Assembly (NCBI RefSeq): GCF_902497555.1
Contig: NZ_CABVGP010000002.1
Coordinates: 3,174,501-3,238,500, forward strand
Source: Amycolatopsis camponoti
GTDB taxonomy: Bacteria > Actinomycetota > Actinomycetes > Mycobacteriales > Pseudonocardiaceae
Length of the DNA stretch: 64,000 nt
Reading direction: 5' to 3'
Position 1 is the first letter of the stretch. Every line of letters starts with the position of its first letter. The notes beneath the pieces were generated by a model that was not told the DNA's origin, did no database searches, and was given only the letters and a program-made list of their open reading frames with translations. Shown in pieces: positions 37,656 through 46,867 of the stretch. The translations under genes were made by a program, and so were the position numbers.

Positions 37656-38711
37656 ATGACCGAACAACCTTTCCTCGGCCGCCGGGGATTCCTGCTGGGC
37701 GGGGCCGCCGTCGGCGCCGGCGCACTGCTGGCCGGCTGCACGTCGAACACGCCGGCGGCATCGGAGTCCAACGCTCCGGTCGCCAACGCGGGGAACAACG
37801 CCCAGCCGGGCAAGCCGATCACGATCGGCTTCTCCGCGCCGGCCGCCGACCACGGCTGGATCGCGGCGATCACCAAGAACGCCAAGGCCCAGGCGCAGAA
37901 GTTCAGCGAGGTGAAGTTCAACGCCACCGAGGGCACCAACGACGTCAACCAGCAGATCTCCCAGGTGGAGACGCTGATCAACGCCAAGGTCGACGTCCTG
38001 GTGATCCTGCCCTTCGACGGCAAGGCGCTCACCTCGGTCGGGCAGCAGGCGATGGACGCCGGCATCCCGGTGATCAACCTCGACCGCGTCTTCGACACCC
38101 CGCTCGCGTATAGAACGTGGATCGGCGGCGACAACTACCGGATGGGCGTCAACGCGGGCAACTACATCGCCGCGGAGCTCAAGAAGAAGAACGTCGCGAA
38201 CCCGGTCATCGGCGAGGTCGCCGGGATCGATTCGCTGCCGCTGACCCAGGAACGCAGCAAGGGCTTCGCGGACGCGCTCGGGCGGGCCGGGTTCAAGGTC
38301 GGCCCGCGCGTCTCGGCGCAGTTCACGTCGGAGTCGGGTGAGCAGCAGACCGCGAACCTCCTGCAGGGCGCGCCCAAGCTGGACGCACTGTGGAACCACG
38401 ACGACGACCAGGGCATCGGCGTCAACGCGGCGATCGACACCGCGGGCCGCAAGGAGTTCATCATGGTCGGCGGCGCCGGCTCGAAGAACATGATGAACCT
38501 GATCAAGGCCGACGCTTCGCCGATCAAGGCGACCGTGCTCTACAGCCCGTCGATGGCCTCGACCGCCGTCGCCCTCGCCCGCCTGCTCGGGCAGGGCAAG
38601 GGGATCGGCGACCTGGCCGAGCACGACATCCCGGCCGAGATCACGACGTACTCCGCGGTCGTCACGAAGGAGAACGTCGACCAGTACCTCGACGTCGGCT
38701 TCGACTCCTGA
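37656..38711 (+). CDS. Sugar ABC transporter substrate-binding lipoprotein (RbsB-type)
   Basis: A 351-aa periplasmic-binding-protein family 1 lipoprotein. The N-terminus has a twin-arginine-like LGRRGFLLGG followed by a lipobox LLAGC (C28), then a Thr/Ser/Asn-rich linker. The binding fold begins ITIGFSAPAADHGWIAAITKNAK and contains LPFDGKALTSV and PVINLDR typical of ribose-type binders. It captures the sugar outside the cell and delivers it to the permease. ATGGAGG lies 5 nt before the start. A dispersed palindrome 19 nt after the stop may attenuate or end the transcript here. Confidence 0.95.
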   Translation: MTEQPFLGRRGFLLGGAAVGAGALLAGCTSNTPAASESNAPVANAGNNAQPGKPITIGFSAPAADHGWIAAITKNAKAQAQKFSEVKFNATEGTNDVNQQISQVETLINAKVDVLVILPFDGKALTSVGQQAMDAGIPVINLDRVFDTPLAYRTWIGGDNYRMGVNAGNYIAAELKKKNVANPVIGEVAGIDSLPLTQERSKGFADALGRAGFKVGPRVSAQFTSESGEQQTANLLQGAPKLDALWNHDDDQGIGVNAAIDTAGRKEFIMVGGAGSKNMMNLIKADASPIKATVLYSPSMASTAVALARLLGQGKGIGDLAEHDIPAEITTYSAVVTKENVDQYLDVGFDS

Positions 38712-38730
38712 CCCGCAATCTTCCGCGGCT

Positions 38731-38778
38731 GGTCGTGAGTGAGAAACAGGGTTAGAACACTGTTTCTCACTCACGACC
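38731..38778. repeat. Dispersed palindromic element, copy 3 (putative terminator)
   Basis: Perfect 19-nt arms GGTCGTGAGTGAGAAACAG (38731-38749) and complement (38760-38778) with a 10-nt centre, lying between the binding-protein gene and the dehydrogenase gene. Both flanking genes are on the + strand, so it may end or attenuate the transporter transcript. Confidence 0.9.
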
Positions 38779-38804
38779 ACCGGCACCGAAACCCAAGGAG
38801 GGGT

Positions 38805-39953
38805 ATGAGCCCGGCACGGGAAACGATCGGGATCGGGATGGTGGGCCACGCGTTCATGGGTGCGGTGCATTCGCACGCCTGGCGCAGCGTCCACCGGTTC
38901 TTCGATCCACCGCTGGTGCCGAGACTCGCCGTCCTCGCCGGGCGCGACGAGACCCGGGCCAAGGCAGCGGCGGAGAAGTTCGGCTGGGACGCCGTCGAGA
39001 CCGACTGGCGGAAGCTGATCGCCCGGGACGACGTCGACCTGGTCGACGTCTGCACGCCGGGGGACAGCCACGCCGAAATCGCGATCGCCGCGCTGGAGGC
39101 CGGGAAGCACGTGCTGTGCGAGAAGCCACTGGCCAACTCGGTCGCGGAAGCCGAGGCGATGGCCGAGGCGGCGCGGAAGGCCCGCGACCGCGGGGTCCGG
39201 GCCATGGTCGCCTTCAACTACCGCCGGGTGCCCGCGCTCGCGCACGCCAGGAACCTGGTGGCGAGCGGGGCGCTCGGCGAGATCCGGCACGTGCGGTCGG
39301 TCTACCTGCAGGACTGGCTGTCGGATCCCCAGGCGCCGATGACCTGGCGGCTGCGGCGCGAATCCGCCGGATCGGGTGCGCTGGGCGACCTCGGCGCGCA
39401 CATCGTCGACGCCGCCCAGTTCGTCACCGGCGAGGTGATCACGGGCGTCTCGGCGCTGACGAACACCTTCGTGAAGCGGCGGCCGTCGGAGAACGGCGGC
39501 ACGGACGACGTGACGGTCGACGACACCGCGTTGTTCCTGGCCCGGCTGTCCGGGGGAGCCGTCGCGAGCTTCGAGGCGACCCGGTTCGCGCTCGGGCGCA
39601 AGAACGCGATGCGGCTGGAGATCAACGGGTCGAAGGCGAGCCTCGCGTTCGACTTCGAGTCGATGAACGAGCTCCAGTGGTACGAGGGCACCGGCACCGA
39701 AGCGGGCTTCCGGCGGATCCTCGTCACCGAGCCGGAGCACCCGTACGTCGGGGTGTGGTGGCCGCCGGGCCACCTCCTCGGCTACGAGCACACGTTCACC
39801 CACGAGGTCGCCGACCTCCTGGCGGCCATCGGCGCGGGCACCGATCCCACGCCGGGCTTCGACGACGGCCTGCGCGTCCAGCGGGTGCTCGACGCCGTCG
39901 AACAGAGCGCGGCGGCGGAAGCGAAATGGACCGCGGTGGAGGAGACCCGATGA
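38805..39953 (+). CDS. Gfo/Idh/MocA-family oxidoreductase
   Basis: A 382-aa NAD(P)-dependent sugar or inositol dehydrogenase. The N-terminal Rossmann domain opens [18 protein letters not shown] and contains CEKPLANS with the catalytic K107; the C-terminal domain has [16 protein letters not shown]. Members oxidise cyclic sugars, often to 3-keto sugars. AAGGAGG precedes the ATG, and the stop overlaps the start of a TIM-barrel isomerase (ATGA). Linkage to a sugar importer, TIM-barrel proteins and ThuA/DUF1080 domains suggests a 3-keto-glycoside catabolic role; the exact sugar cannot be read from sequence. Confidence 0.93.
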   Translation: MSPARETIGIGMVGHAFMGAVHSHAWRSVHRFFDPPLVPRLAVLAGRDETRAKAAAEKFGWDAVETDWRKLIARDDVDLVDVCTPGDSHAEIAIAALEAGKHVLCEKPLANSVAEAEAMAEAARKARDRGVRAMVAFNYRRVPALAHARNLVASGALGEIRHVRSVYLQDWLSDPQAPMTWRLRRESAGSGALGDLGAHIVDAAQFVTGEVITGVSALTNTFVKRRPSENGGTDDVTVDDTALFLARLSGGAVASFEATRFALGRKNAMRLEINGSKASLAFDFESMNELQWYEGTGTEAGFRRILVTEPEHPYVGVWWPPGHLLGYEHTFTHEVADLLAAIGAGTDPTPGFDDGLRVQRVLDAVEQSAAAEAKWTAVEETR

Positions 39954-40954
39954 GCCGTCCGGTCACGTTGTTCACCGGCCAGTGGGCGGACCTGCCGTTC
40001 ACCGAGGTCTGCAAGCTCGCCGCCGACTGGGGTTACGACGGCCTGGAAATCGCCTGCTCGGGCGATCACTTCGAGGTCGACCGGGCACTGTCCGAAGAGG
40101 ACTACGTGCCCGGCAGGCTGGCGCTGCTGGCCGAGCACGGGCTCAAGGTGTGGGCGATCTCGAACCACCTCGTCGGCCAGGCCGTCTGCGACGACCCGAT
40201 CGACGCCCGGCACCGCGCGATCCTCCCGTCCCGCATCTGGGGCGACGGCGAACCCGAGGGCGTCCGGCAGCGGGCGGCCGCGGAAATGGCCGACACGGCG
40301 AGGGCCGCGGCGAAGCTCGGCGTGGACACGGTCATCGGGTTCACCGGGTCGAAGATCTGGAAGTACGTGGCGATGTTTCCGCCGGTCACGCGCGATGACA
40401 TCGATGACGGCTACGCGGACTTCGCCCGCCGGTGGAACCCGATCCTCGACGTCTTCGACGAGGTCGGCGTCCGGTTCGCGCACGAGGTGCACCCGTCGGA
40501 GATCGCCTACGACTACTGGACGACGAAGCGGGCGCTCGAAGCCGTCGGCCACCGGCCGGCGTTCGGGCTGAACTGGGACCCGTCGCACTTCGTGTGGCAG
40601 GACCTCGACCCGGTCGGGTTCATCCTCGACTTCGCCGACCGGATCTACCACGTCGACTGCAAGGACACCCGCAAGCGCCTCGACGGCCGCAACGGACGGC
40701 TCGGCTCGCACCTCGCGTGGGCCGATCCGCGCCGGGGCTGGGACTTCGTGTCCGTCGGCCACGGCGACGTCCCGTGGGAGGACTGCTTCCGGGCGCTGAA
40801 CTCGATCGGCTACACCGGCCCGATCTCGGTGGAGTGGGAAGACGCCGGGATGGACCGGCTCCGAGGCGCGGCGGAGGCGGTGAAGTACCTGCGCGAGCAC
40901 CTGTTCGACCAGCCGTCGGCGGCTTTCGACGCGGCTTTCAGCAACCAGAGATGA
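39950..40954 (+). CDS. Sugar phosphate isomerase/epimerase-family TIM-barrel protein
   Basis: A 334-aa xylose-isomerase-like (AP endonuclease family 2) TIM barrel. Likely metal-binding positions are in [26 protein letters not shown] and ISVEWED, as expected for a divalent-metal isomerase, epimerase or 3-keto-glycoside lyase. It has no signal peptide and is translationally coupled to the upstream Gfo/Idh/MocA gene by an ATGA overlap, so it probably acts on the keto sugar that enzyme makes. Confidence 0.9.
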   Translation: MSRPVTLFTGQWADLPFTEVCKLAADWGYDGLEIACSGDHFEVDRALSEEDYVPGRLALLAEHGLKVWAISNHLVGQAVCDDPIDARHRAILPSRIWGDGEPEGVRQRAAAEMADTARAAAKLGVDTVIGFTGSKIWKYVAMFPPVTRDDIDDGYADFARRWNPILDVFDEVGVRFAHEVHPSEIAYDYWTTKRALEAVGHRPAFGLNWDPSHFVWQDLDPVGFILDFADRIYHVDCKDTRKRLDGRNGRLGSHLAWADPRRGWDFVSVGHGDVPWEDCFRALNSIGYTGPISVEWEDAGMDRLRGAAEAVKYLREHLFDQPSAAFDAAFSNQR

Positions 40955-40963
40955 GGGAGTTCC

Positions 40964-41818
40964 ATGTGCGGTGACTTGCCAGAGCAGCACTCCCGAAGGA
41001 CGTTCCTGAACGTGGCGACGGCGGCCCTCACGGTGGGGGCGGCGGCCATCGCGCTACCCGGCACCGCGGACGCCTCCCCGGCCCGTCGGCGCGTTCCGCT
41101 CGACAAGATCAGCATCCAGCTCTACTCGCTGCGGTCGCTCCTGCAGAACGACCCCGAAGGCACGCTGTCCGCGCTGGCCGACATCGGCTACCGGAAGGTC
41201 GAGCTGGCCGGGACCTACGGCCGCAGCGCCACCGAGTTCCGCGCCATCCTCGACCGTTGCCACATCAAGGCCTCCTCGACGCACGTCGGCATCGACGGCG
41301 ACCTGAACCAGGTCATCGCGGACGCGAAGATCCTCGGCAACCGCTCCGTCGTGGTGCCGTACGCGAACTTCGGCACCATCGCCGAGTGGGAGACCTTCGC
41401 GGGCCGGATGAACACCGCGGCCGTCACCTTCAAGAAGGCCGGGCTCAAGCTCGGCTACCACAACCACGACCATGAATTCCACCCGATCGACGGCGTGGTC
41501 CCGTACGACGTCCTCACCGCGAAGACGAACAAGCGTGACGTCCACCTGGAAATCGACCTCTTCTGGGCGGTGAACGGCGGCGCGGACCCGGTCGAGCTGT
41601 TCCGCCGCAACTACCCGCGCGTCACGCAGTACCACGTGAAGGACCGGACCGCGGACGGGCAGATGGTCGACCCCGGCGCGGGGGTCATCAACTTCCCGCG
41701 CATCTTCGCCGCGTCCTGCCACACCATCGGCGAGTACATCGTCGAGCACGACCAGCCGGCCGACCCGCTGAGCACCGCCAAGGTCGGCTTCGAGTACCTC
41801 CGCACCGTTCGGTTCTGA
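40964..41818 (+). CDS. Exported sugar isomerase/epimerase-like TIM-barrel protein (Tat signal)
   Basis: A 284-aa second TIM-barrel isomerase-like protein, but with a Tat signal (HSRRTFLNVATAALT) and a cleavage region near TADASP, so it is exported folded, consistent with a metal cofactor. Metal-ligand-like motifs are GYHNHDHEF, LEIDLFWAVNGG and YHVKDR. It starts 9 nt after the cytoplasmic paralogue; GAGGGAG lies upstream of the ATG. It may process 3-keto-glycosides outside the cell, in line with the exported redox proteins encoded downstream. Confidence 0.88.
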   Translation: MCGDLPEQHSRRTFLNVATAALTVGAAAIALPGTADASPARRRVPLDKISIQLYSLRSLLQNDPEGTLSALADIGYRKVELAGTYGRSATEFRAILDRCHIKASSTHVGIDGDLNQVIADAKILGNRSVVVPYANFGTIAEWETFAGRMNTAAVTFKKAGLKLGYHNHDHEFHPIDGVVPYDVLTAKTNKRDVHLEIDLFWAVNGGADPVELFRRNYPRVTQYHVKDRTADGQMVDPGAGVINFPRIFAASCHTIGEYIVEHDQPADPLSTAKVGFEYLRTVRF

Positions 41819-41835
41819 CTCCCGGGGGAAAGCAC

Positions 41836-42816
41836 ATGCGAGTGTCACGTCGGTCGATGCTGGCCGGAACCGCCGCCGGGGTGCTGGTGCCCGCGATCGG
41901 CGTAGGCGCCGATTCGGCGTCGGCGGCGGGTCTGACCCGCAAGATCACGATCTACGCGGAAGCGCTTCCCGGCGGTCTCTACGGCTACGGCCTGGAGCCG
42001 GGCAAGGCCACGATTCCCGGGCCGCTGCTGGAGATCTACGAGGCCGATACCCTCGAGATCGAACTGGTCAACCGGACCGACCAGCGGCTGTCGATCCACC
42101 CGCACGGCGTCAACTACGACACCGGGTCCGACGGCGCCCCGCTCAACGCGTCGTTCAACAAGCCGGGCGAGACCCGGACCTACACCTGGAAGACGCGGAC
42201 CCGGTACGAGGCCAGTGGCGGGTTCTGGATGCCGGGCAGCGCCGGCTACTGGCACTACCACGACCACGCGATGGGCACCGACCACGGCACCGGCGGCCTC
42301 GCCCGCGGGCTCTACGGCGGGCTGATCGTTCGCAAGCGCGGCGACCTGCTGCCCAGCAGCCAGTACACCGTCGTGTTCAACGACATGATGATCAACCACA
42401 AGATGGCCCCGGACACCCCGATGTTCGAAGCGCGGCTCGGCGAGCGCGTCGAATGGGTGTGCATCGGCCACGGCAGCCTGCCGCACACGTTCCACCTGCA
42501 CGCGCACCGCTGGGCCGACACCCGCACCGGGATGTTGAGCGGCGCCGCCGACAACGCCCAGGTCGTCGACAACAAGAACCTCGACCCCGGCGGCTCGTTC
42601 GGCTTCCAGGTGATCGCCGGCGAGGGCGTCGGGCCGGGGGTGTGGATGTACCACTGCCACGTCCAGAGCCACTCCGACGGCGGGATGGTGGGCCTGTTCC
42701 TGGTCCGCAACGCCGACGGCAGCCTGCCCGACGGGGCGCAGGAAGCGATCGACCGGTTCAAGGAGCACGGCCACGCCGGGCACGACATGAACCCCGACGG
42801 CCGGACACACGCATGA
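41836..42816 (+). CDS. Two-domain multicopper oxidase (small laccase type), Tat-exported
   Basis: A 326-aa two-cupredoxin-domain oxidase. A Tat signal (VSRRSMLAG) leads to a short cleavable region. All copper motifs are present: HPHG (88-91), HYHDH (140-144), HTFHLH (217-222) and HCHVQSH (273-279) followed by M284. Two-domain laccases trimerise to build the trinuclear centre and reduce O2 to water with electrons taken at the type 1 copper. It lies between an exported isomerase-like gene and a PQQ-type sugar dehydrogenase gene, so it may be the terminal oxidase for that enzyme and not a phenol oxidase; that is inference. Confidence 0.92.
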   Translation: MRVSRRSMLAGTAAGVLVPAIGVGADSASAAGLTRKITIYAEALPGGLYGYGLEPGKATIPGPLLEIYEADTLEIELVNRTDQRLSIHPHGVNYDTGSDGAPLNASFNKPGETRTYTWKTRTRYEASGGFWMPGSAGYWHYHDHAMGTDHGTGGLARGLYGGLIVRKRGDLLPSSQYTVVFNDMMINHKMAPDTPMFEARLGERVEWVCIGHGSLPHTFHLHAHRWADTRTGMLSGAADNAQVVDNKNLDPGGSFGFQVIAGEGVGPGVWMYHCHVQSHSDGGMVGLFLVRNADGSLPDGAQEAIDRFKEHGHAGHDMNPDGRTHA

Positions 42817-42827
42817 GGAGGGGAGCC

Positions 42828-45800
42828 ATGAAAAGACGATGGTTCGGCAGGCGCGGGGCGCTCGTGCTCGCCATCGGGGCGGTCCTCGCGGCCGGGGCCC
42901 CGCTGATCACGATGCCGGTGGCCCAGGCGGCCCCGGCGGCGAACGTCGCGGTGAACGTGCTGGTCTTCCACGGCGCCGCGGCGGACCAGAAGGACCCGGT
43001 GCTGCGTGCCGCGGACGCCATCGCGCGGCTGGGTCAGGACAACGGCATCACGGTGACGGCGTCGTCCGATCCCGCGGTGTTCAGCGCGGCGAACCTCGCC
43101 AAGTACCGCGGCGTGGTGTTCCTGTCCGCGCAGGGCGTGACGCTCTCGCGTGAGCAGGAAGCCGCGCTGCAGGCCTACATGAAGGCCGGCGGCGGGTTCC
43201 TCGGCATCTCCGACGCGGCCCGCGCGCAGGACTCGTCCCAGTGGTTCACCGGCCTGATCGGCGCGCGCCCGGTCGGCGCCCGCCCGACGCCGGAAGCCGT
43301 GGCGTCGGTGACCGCGAGCGCGGAGAACCCGCCGAACGAGACCAAGGAGAAGCTGGCCGACAACAACGAGAACACCAAGTGGCTGACGTTCGCCACGACT
43401 GGCTGGGCGGCCTACAAGATGGCCACCCCGGTCGCGGTCAGCAGCTACTCGCTGGTGTCGGCGAACGACTTCCCCGGCCGGGACCCGAAGAACTGGACCC
43501 TGCAGGGTTCGGCCGATGGGACCACCTGGACCGATCTGGACACGCGCACCAACGAGGTGTTCACCGACCGGTTCCAGACCCGGACGTTCACCTTCGCCAA
43601 CACGACGGTGTACCCGAACTACCGGCTGAACATCACCGCGAACTCGGGTGAGCCGCTCATCCAGCTCGCCGACCTCAAGCTGTTCAAGGACACCTCGACG
43701 ACCCCGCCGCCGCCCGAACCGGCGCCGCAGCAGGCCGTCGTCGACGTCCTCGACGCGCAGCACCCGGCCACCGCCGGGCTGCCGCAGAACTGGACGCGCA
43801 CCGACCGGTGGCTCAACTGGGAGACCAACCCGGTCGGCACCGTCCACACGGTCGCGCAGGTCGAGGAGAAGGGCTACAACCCGGGTGTCGGCGCGAACGG
43901 CGCGTTCCACCCGATCTCGTGGTGCCGCGACTACGAAGGCGGCCGCTCCTTCTACACCGGCATGGGCCGCACCGAGGCGTCCTACGGCGAGGACCGCTTC
44001 CGCAGCCACCTGCTCGGCGCCCTGCGCTGGACGACCGGCATGGTGCGCGGCGACTGCCAGGCCGGGATCGCCGCGAACTACAAGGTCGAGCGGCTGACCG
44101 GCAAGAACGCGGCCGGGCAGCTCGACCAGATCGGCGAGCCGCACGGGCTCACGATCGCCCCGGACGGCAAGGTGTTCTACATCGGCAAGGCGGCCTGCCC
44201 GACCGGGCCGATCGTCAGCTGGGACGACCCGAACGTCGGCCTCGGCTGCGGCACGGTCCACCAGTGGGACCCGGTCACCAAGAAGGTCAAGCTGCTCACG
44301 ACGTTGCGGGTGATGGGCAACCGGGGCAGCGGGGACGAGCTCGTCAAGAACGAAGAAGGCCTGCTCGGCCTGACGCTCGACCCGAAGTTCGCCGAGAACG
44401 GCTACATGTACGCCTACTGGATGCCGCACGAGTCGATCGACCGCGACAAGCGGATCGGCAAGCGCACGGTCTCGCGGTTCACCTACAACGCCACCGCGCA
44501 GACGCTCGACCAGGCCACGCGCAAGGACCTGCTGTCCTGGGACGTCCAGATCCACAGCTGCTGCCACGCCGGCGGCGGCATGGCGTTCGACAAGGACGGC
44601 AACCTCTACATCGGGTCCGGGGACAACAACTCCTCGGGCGGCTCGAACGGCTACTCCGGCAACAACTGGACGCTCGACTACAAGGGCATCTCGTTCCAGG
44701 ACGCGCGCCGCACGGCGGGCAACACGAACGACCTGGACGGCAAGATCCTGCGCATCCACCCGGAGGCGAACGGGACCTACACGATCCCGCCGGGCAACCT
44801 CTTCCCGAACGGGCCGGCGGACAAGACGCGCCCGGAGATCTACGTGATGGGCGTCCGCAACATCTCGCGCCTGCAGATCGACCCGGTGCACGACTGGATG
44901 ACCGCGGGCTGGGTCGGCCCCGACGCGTCCTCGCCGAGCCCGGAGCTGGGCCCGGCGAAGTACGAGACGGCGACCATCATCACCGAGGCGGGCAACCACG
45001 GCTGGCCGTACTGCATGGGCAACCGGCAGCCCTACCGCGACCGCAGCAGCACGAACGCCGCGGAGCTGACGGGCTGGTACGACTGCGACAACCCGGTGAA
45101 CACCTCGCCGCGCAACACCGGCCTGGTGAACCTGCCGCCGATCAAGGACAACATGATCTGGTACTCGCCGGACGGCGGCGGCCCGGTCTTCCCGAAGCGG
45201 CCGGGCTCGTCCATTCCGACGTACAACGCGGCGGACGCCACCTACACCCAGCCGTACCTGCGGGGCGGCGGCCAGGCGATCATGTCGGGCCCGACCTACC
45301 ACCGTTCGCTGGTCAACACGAACAGCGGCGTCGCGTGGCCGGCGTACTGGGACAACAAGTGGTTCATCGGCGACGAGTCCAACTCCCAGAACCGGGTCGC
45401 GGTGACCGTCGACCCGGCGGGCGTGCCGACGCACCAGCCGCCGGTGTTCGCCGAGACGTTCCGCCAGATCATCCCGGGCGGCTCGGGTGACACCAAGGTG
45501 CAGAGCTGGATGGACGCCAAGTTCGGGCCGGACGGCGCGCTGTACGTCCTGGACTACGGCAACGGGTTCTTCTCCCTGGACGCCAACCAGAAGCTGCTGA
45601 AGATCAGCTACACCGGCGGGGCGCCGACGCCGGCACCGGCCGCGTCGTCGGTACTGGTGCAGAACAAGGCGCTTACGGCGGCGTTCACCGGCTCGAAGTC
45701 CGGCGGCGTGTCCTACCGCTGGGAGTTCGGCGACGGCTCGGTGTCCACCCAGGCGGACCCGCGCCACACCTACCCGCGGACCGGGATCTTCACGGCCAAG

Positions 45801-46772
45801 CTGACCGTCACCTACGCGAACGGCGAGGCGGTGACCACGCGCACCGCGGTGAACGTCGGGTGTCTCGTGGCCGATCCGGGTCCGGTGGTGACACTGGGCG
45901 ACGCGATCACGAAGGTGCCGAACCGCAACGCGGGCGGCGGCTGCTCGGTGGACGACTTCATCGATGACGAAAGCACGTGGAGCACGCACGCGGCGTTCGT
46001 CAACCACGTCGAGCAGGCCACCGAGACGCTGTCGGACCTCGGGGTGCTGAACGACGCCGAGGTGGCCGAGCTGAACGCGGCGGCCGAGGCGTCGCCGATC
46101 GGGAAGCCGGGCACCACCGGCTACGACGCCATCTTCGACGGCACAGCCGCGTCGTTGCGCGGCTGGGAACAGGCGCCATCCGGGCAGTTCACCCTGCAAC
46201 CCGACGGGTCGATCCGGTCGGCCGGCGGGCTGGGCATGCTCTGGTACGCCCAGCGGCAGTTCACCGACTTCTCGGTGAAGGTGCAGTTCAAGGACATCGC
46301 CCCGGACGCGAACCGGGCCAACAGCGGGGTCTTCGTCCGGTTCCCGGATCCGCGGACGCCGCTGGCCCAGCGACCACCGGGCAGCTGCGGCACCGTCGGG
46401 TCGGCGCGGGACTCGCAGGCGTGGGTCGCGATCTACTGCGGCCACGAGATCCAGATCTACGACGGCGACTCCGGTGAGCCGCAGAAGACCGGGTCGGTCT
46501 ACAACTTCGACCCGCGCCCGCTCGACCAGGCGGGAGCGCGGCCGAAGGGAACGTGGAACGAGTACGAGATCAAGGTCGTCGGGCAGCACTACACGATGAT
46601 CCGCAACGGCGTGGTGATCAACGAGTTCGACAACACGCCGGGTCAGCAGTCCTCGCGCGCCGGGGACCCGCCGACCGACCTGCGGCAGTTCGTCAGCGGG
46701 TTCATCGGGCTGCAGAACCACAGTGACAACGACCTGATCGAGTTCCGCAACATCCGGGTACGGCAGCTGTAG
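42828..46772 (+). CDS. Exported ThuA / discoidin / PQQ-type sugar dehydrogenase / PKD / DUF1080 multidomain protein
   Basis: A 1314-aa secreted protein. Signal peptide 1-35; ThuA N-half 40-150 (VLVFHGAA, YRGVVFLSAQG); an F5/8-type discoidin domain 155-290 inserted in ThuA; ThuA C-half 300-410; a glucose/sorbosone dehydrogenase beta-propeller 420-935 (GEPHGLTIAPDG, EEGLLGLTLDPKF, SCCHAGGGMAFDKDGNLYIGSGDN, EAGNHGWPYC); PKD 945-1010; a cysteine-bracketed module 1012-1091 also found in the next protein; and a DUF1080 (3-keto-disaccharide hydrolase-type) domain 1099-1314. GGAGGGGAG lies 3 nt before the ATG. It probably oxidises and cleaves sugars outside the cell. The PQQ requirement is inferred from the propeller family. 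Confidence 0.92.
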   Translation: MKRRWFGRRGALVLAIGAVLAAGAPLITMPVAQAAPAANVAVNVLVFHGAAADQKDPVLRAADAIARLGQDNGITVTASSDPAVFSAANLAKYRGVVFLSAQGVTLSREQEAALQAYMKAGGGFLGISDAARAQDSSQWFTGLIGARPVGARPTPEAVASVTASAENPPNETKEKLADNNENTKWLTFATTGWAAYKMATPVAVSSYSLVSANDFPGRDPKNWTLQGSADGTTWTDLDTRTNEVFTDRFQTRTFTFANTTVYPNYRLNITANSGEPLIQLADLKLFKDTSTTPPPPEPAPQQAVVDVLDAQHPATAGLPQNWTRTDRWLNWETNPVGTVHTVAQVEEKGYNPGVGANGAFHPISWCRDYEGGRSFYTGMGRTEASYGEDRFRSHLLGALRWTTGMVRGDCQAGIAANYKVERLTGKNAAGQLDQIGEPHGLTIAPDGKVFYIGKAACPTGPIVSWDDPNVGLGCGTVHQWDPVTKKVKLLTTLRVMGNRGSGDELVKNEEGLLGLTLDPKFAENGYMYAYWMPHESIDRDKRIGKRTVSRFTYNATAQTLDQATRKDLLSWDVQIHSCCHAGGGMAFDKDGNLYIGSGDNNSSGGSNGYSGNNWTLDYKGISFQDARRTAGNTNDLDGKILRIHPEANGTYTIPPGNLFPNGPADKTRPEIYVMGVRNISRLQIDPVHDWMTAGWVGPDASSPSPELGPAKYETATIITEAGNHGWPYCMGNRQPYRDRSSTNAAELTGWYDCDNPVNTSPRNTGLVNLPPIKDNMIWYSPDGGGPVFPKRPGSSIPTYNAADATYTQPYLRGGGQAIMSGPTYHRSLVNTNSGVAWPAYWDNKWFIGDESNSQNRVAVTVDPAGVPTHQPPVFAETFRQIIPGGSGDTKVQSWMDAKFGPDGALYVLDYGNGFFSLDANQKLLKISYTGGAPTPAPAASSVLVQNKALTAAFTGSKSGGVSYRWEFGDGSVSTQADPRHTYPRTGIFTAKLTVTYANGEAVTTRTAVNVGCLVADPGPVVTLGDAITKVPNRNAGGGCSVDDFIDDESTWSTHAAFVNHVEQATETLSDLGVLNDAEVAELNAAAEASPIGKPGTTGYDAIFDGTAASLRGWEQAPSGQFTLQPDGSIRSAGGLGMLWYAQRQFTDFSVKVQFKDIAPDANRANSGVFVRFPDPRTPLAQRPPGSCGTVGSARDSQAWVAIYCGHEIQIYDGDSGEPQKTGSVYNFDPRPLDQAGARPKGTWNEYEIKVVGQHYTMIRNGVVINEFDNTPGQQSSRAGDPPTDLRQFVSGFIGLQNHSDNDLIEFRNIRVRQL

Positions 46773-46785
46773 CGCTGCTGCGGCT

Positions 46786-46833
46786 GGTCGTGAGTGAGAA
46801 ACAGTGTTCTAACACTGTTTCTCACTCACGACC
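46786..46833. repeat. Dispersed palindromic element, copy 4 (putative terminator)
   Basis: The most perfect copy: 23-nt arms (46786-46808 and 46811-46833) separated by 2 nt, with core GTCGTGAGTGAGAAACAG then TGTT. It starts 13 nt after the stop of the ThuA multidomain gene and ends 34 nt before the cupredoxin gene. It may reduce read-through between two functionally linked genes. Confidence 0.92.
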
Positions 46834-46867
46834 CTCCTGCTCCCTCTTCAGGAAGGTTCCTCCGGCG

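Noticed and set aside
42312..46721. Minus-strand frame of about 4.4 kb opposite the ThuA multidomain gene
   Set aside because: Shadow frame rich in Arg, Val, Gly and His without domain signatures.
28100..46833. CRISPR array or transposon ends for the repeated palindromes
   Set aside because: The copies are several kb apart with no spacers, no transposase and no target-site duplication visible. They are single palindromes after stop codons.
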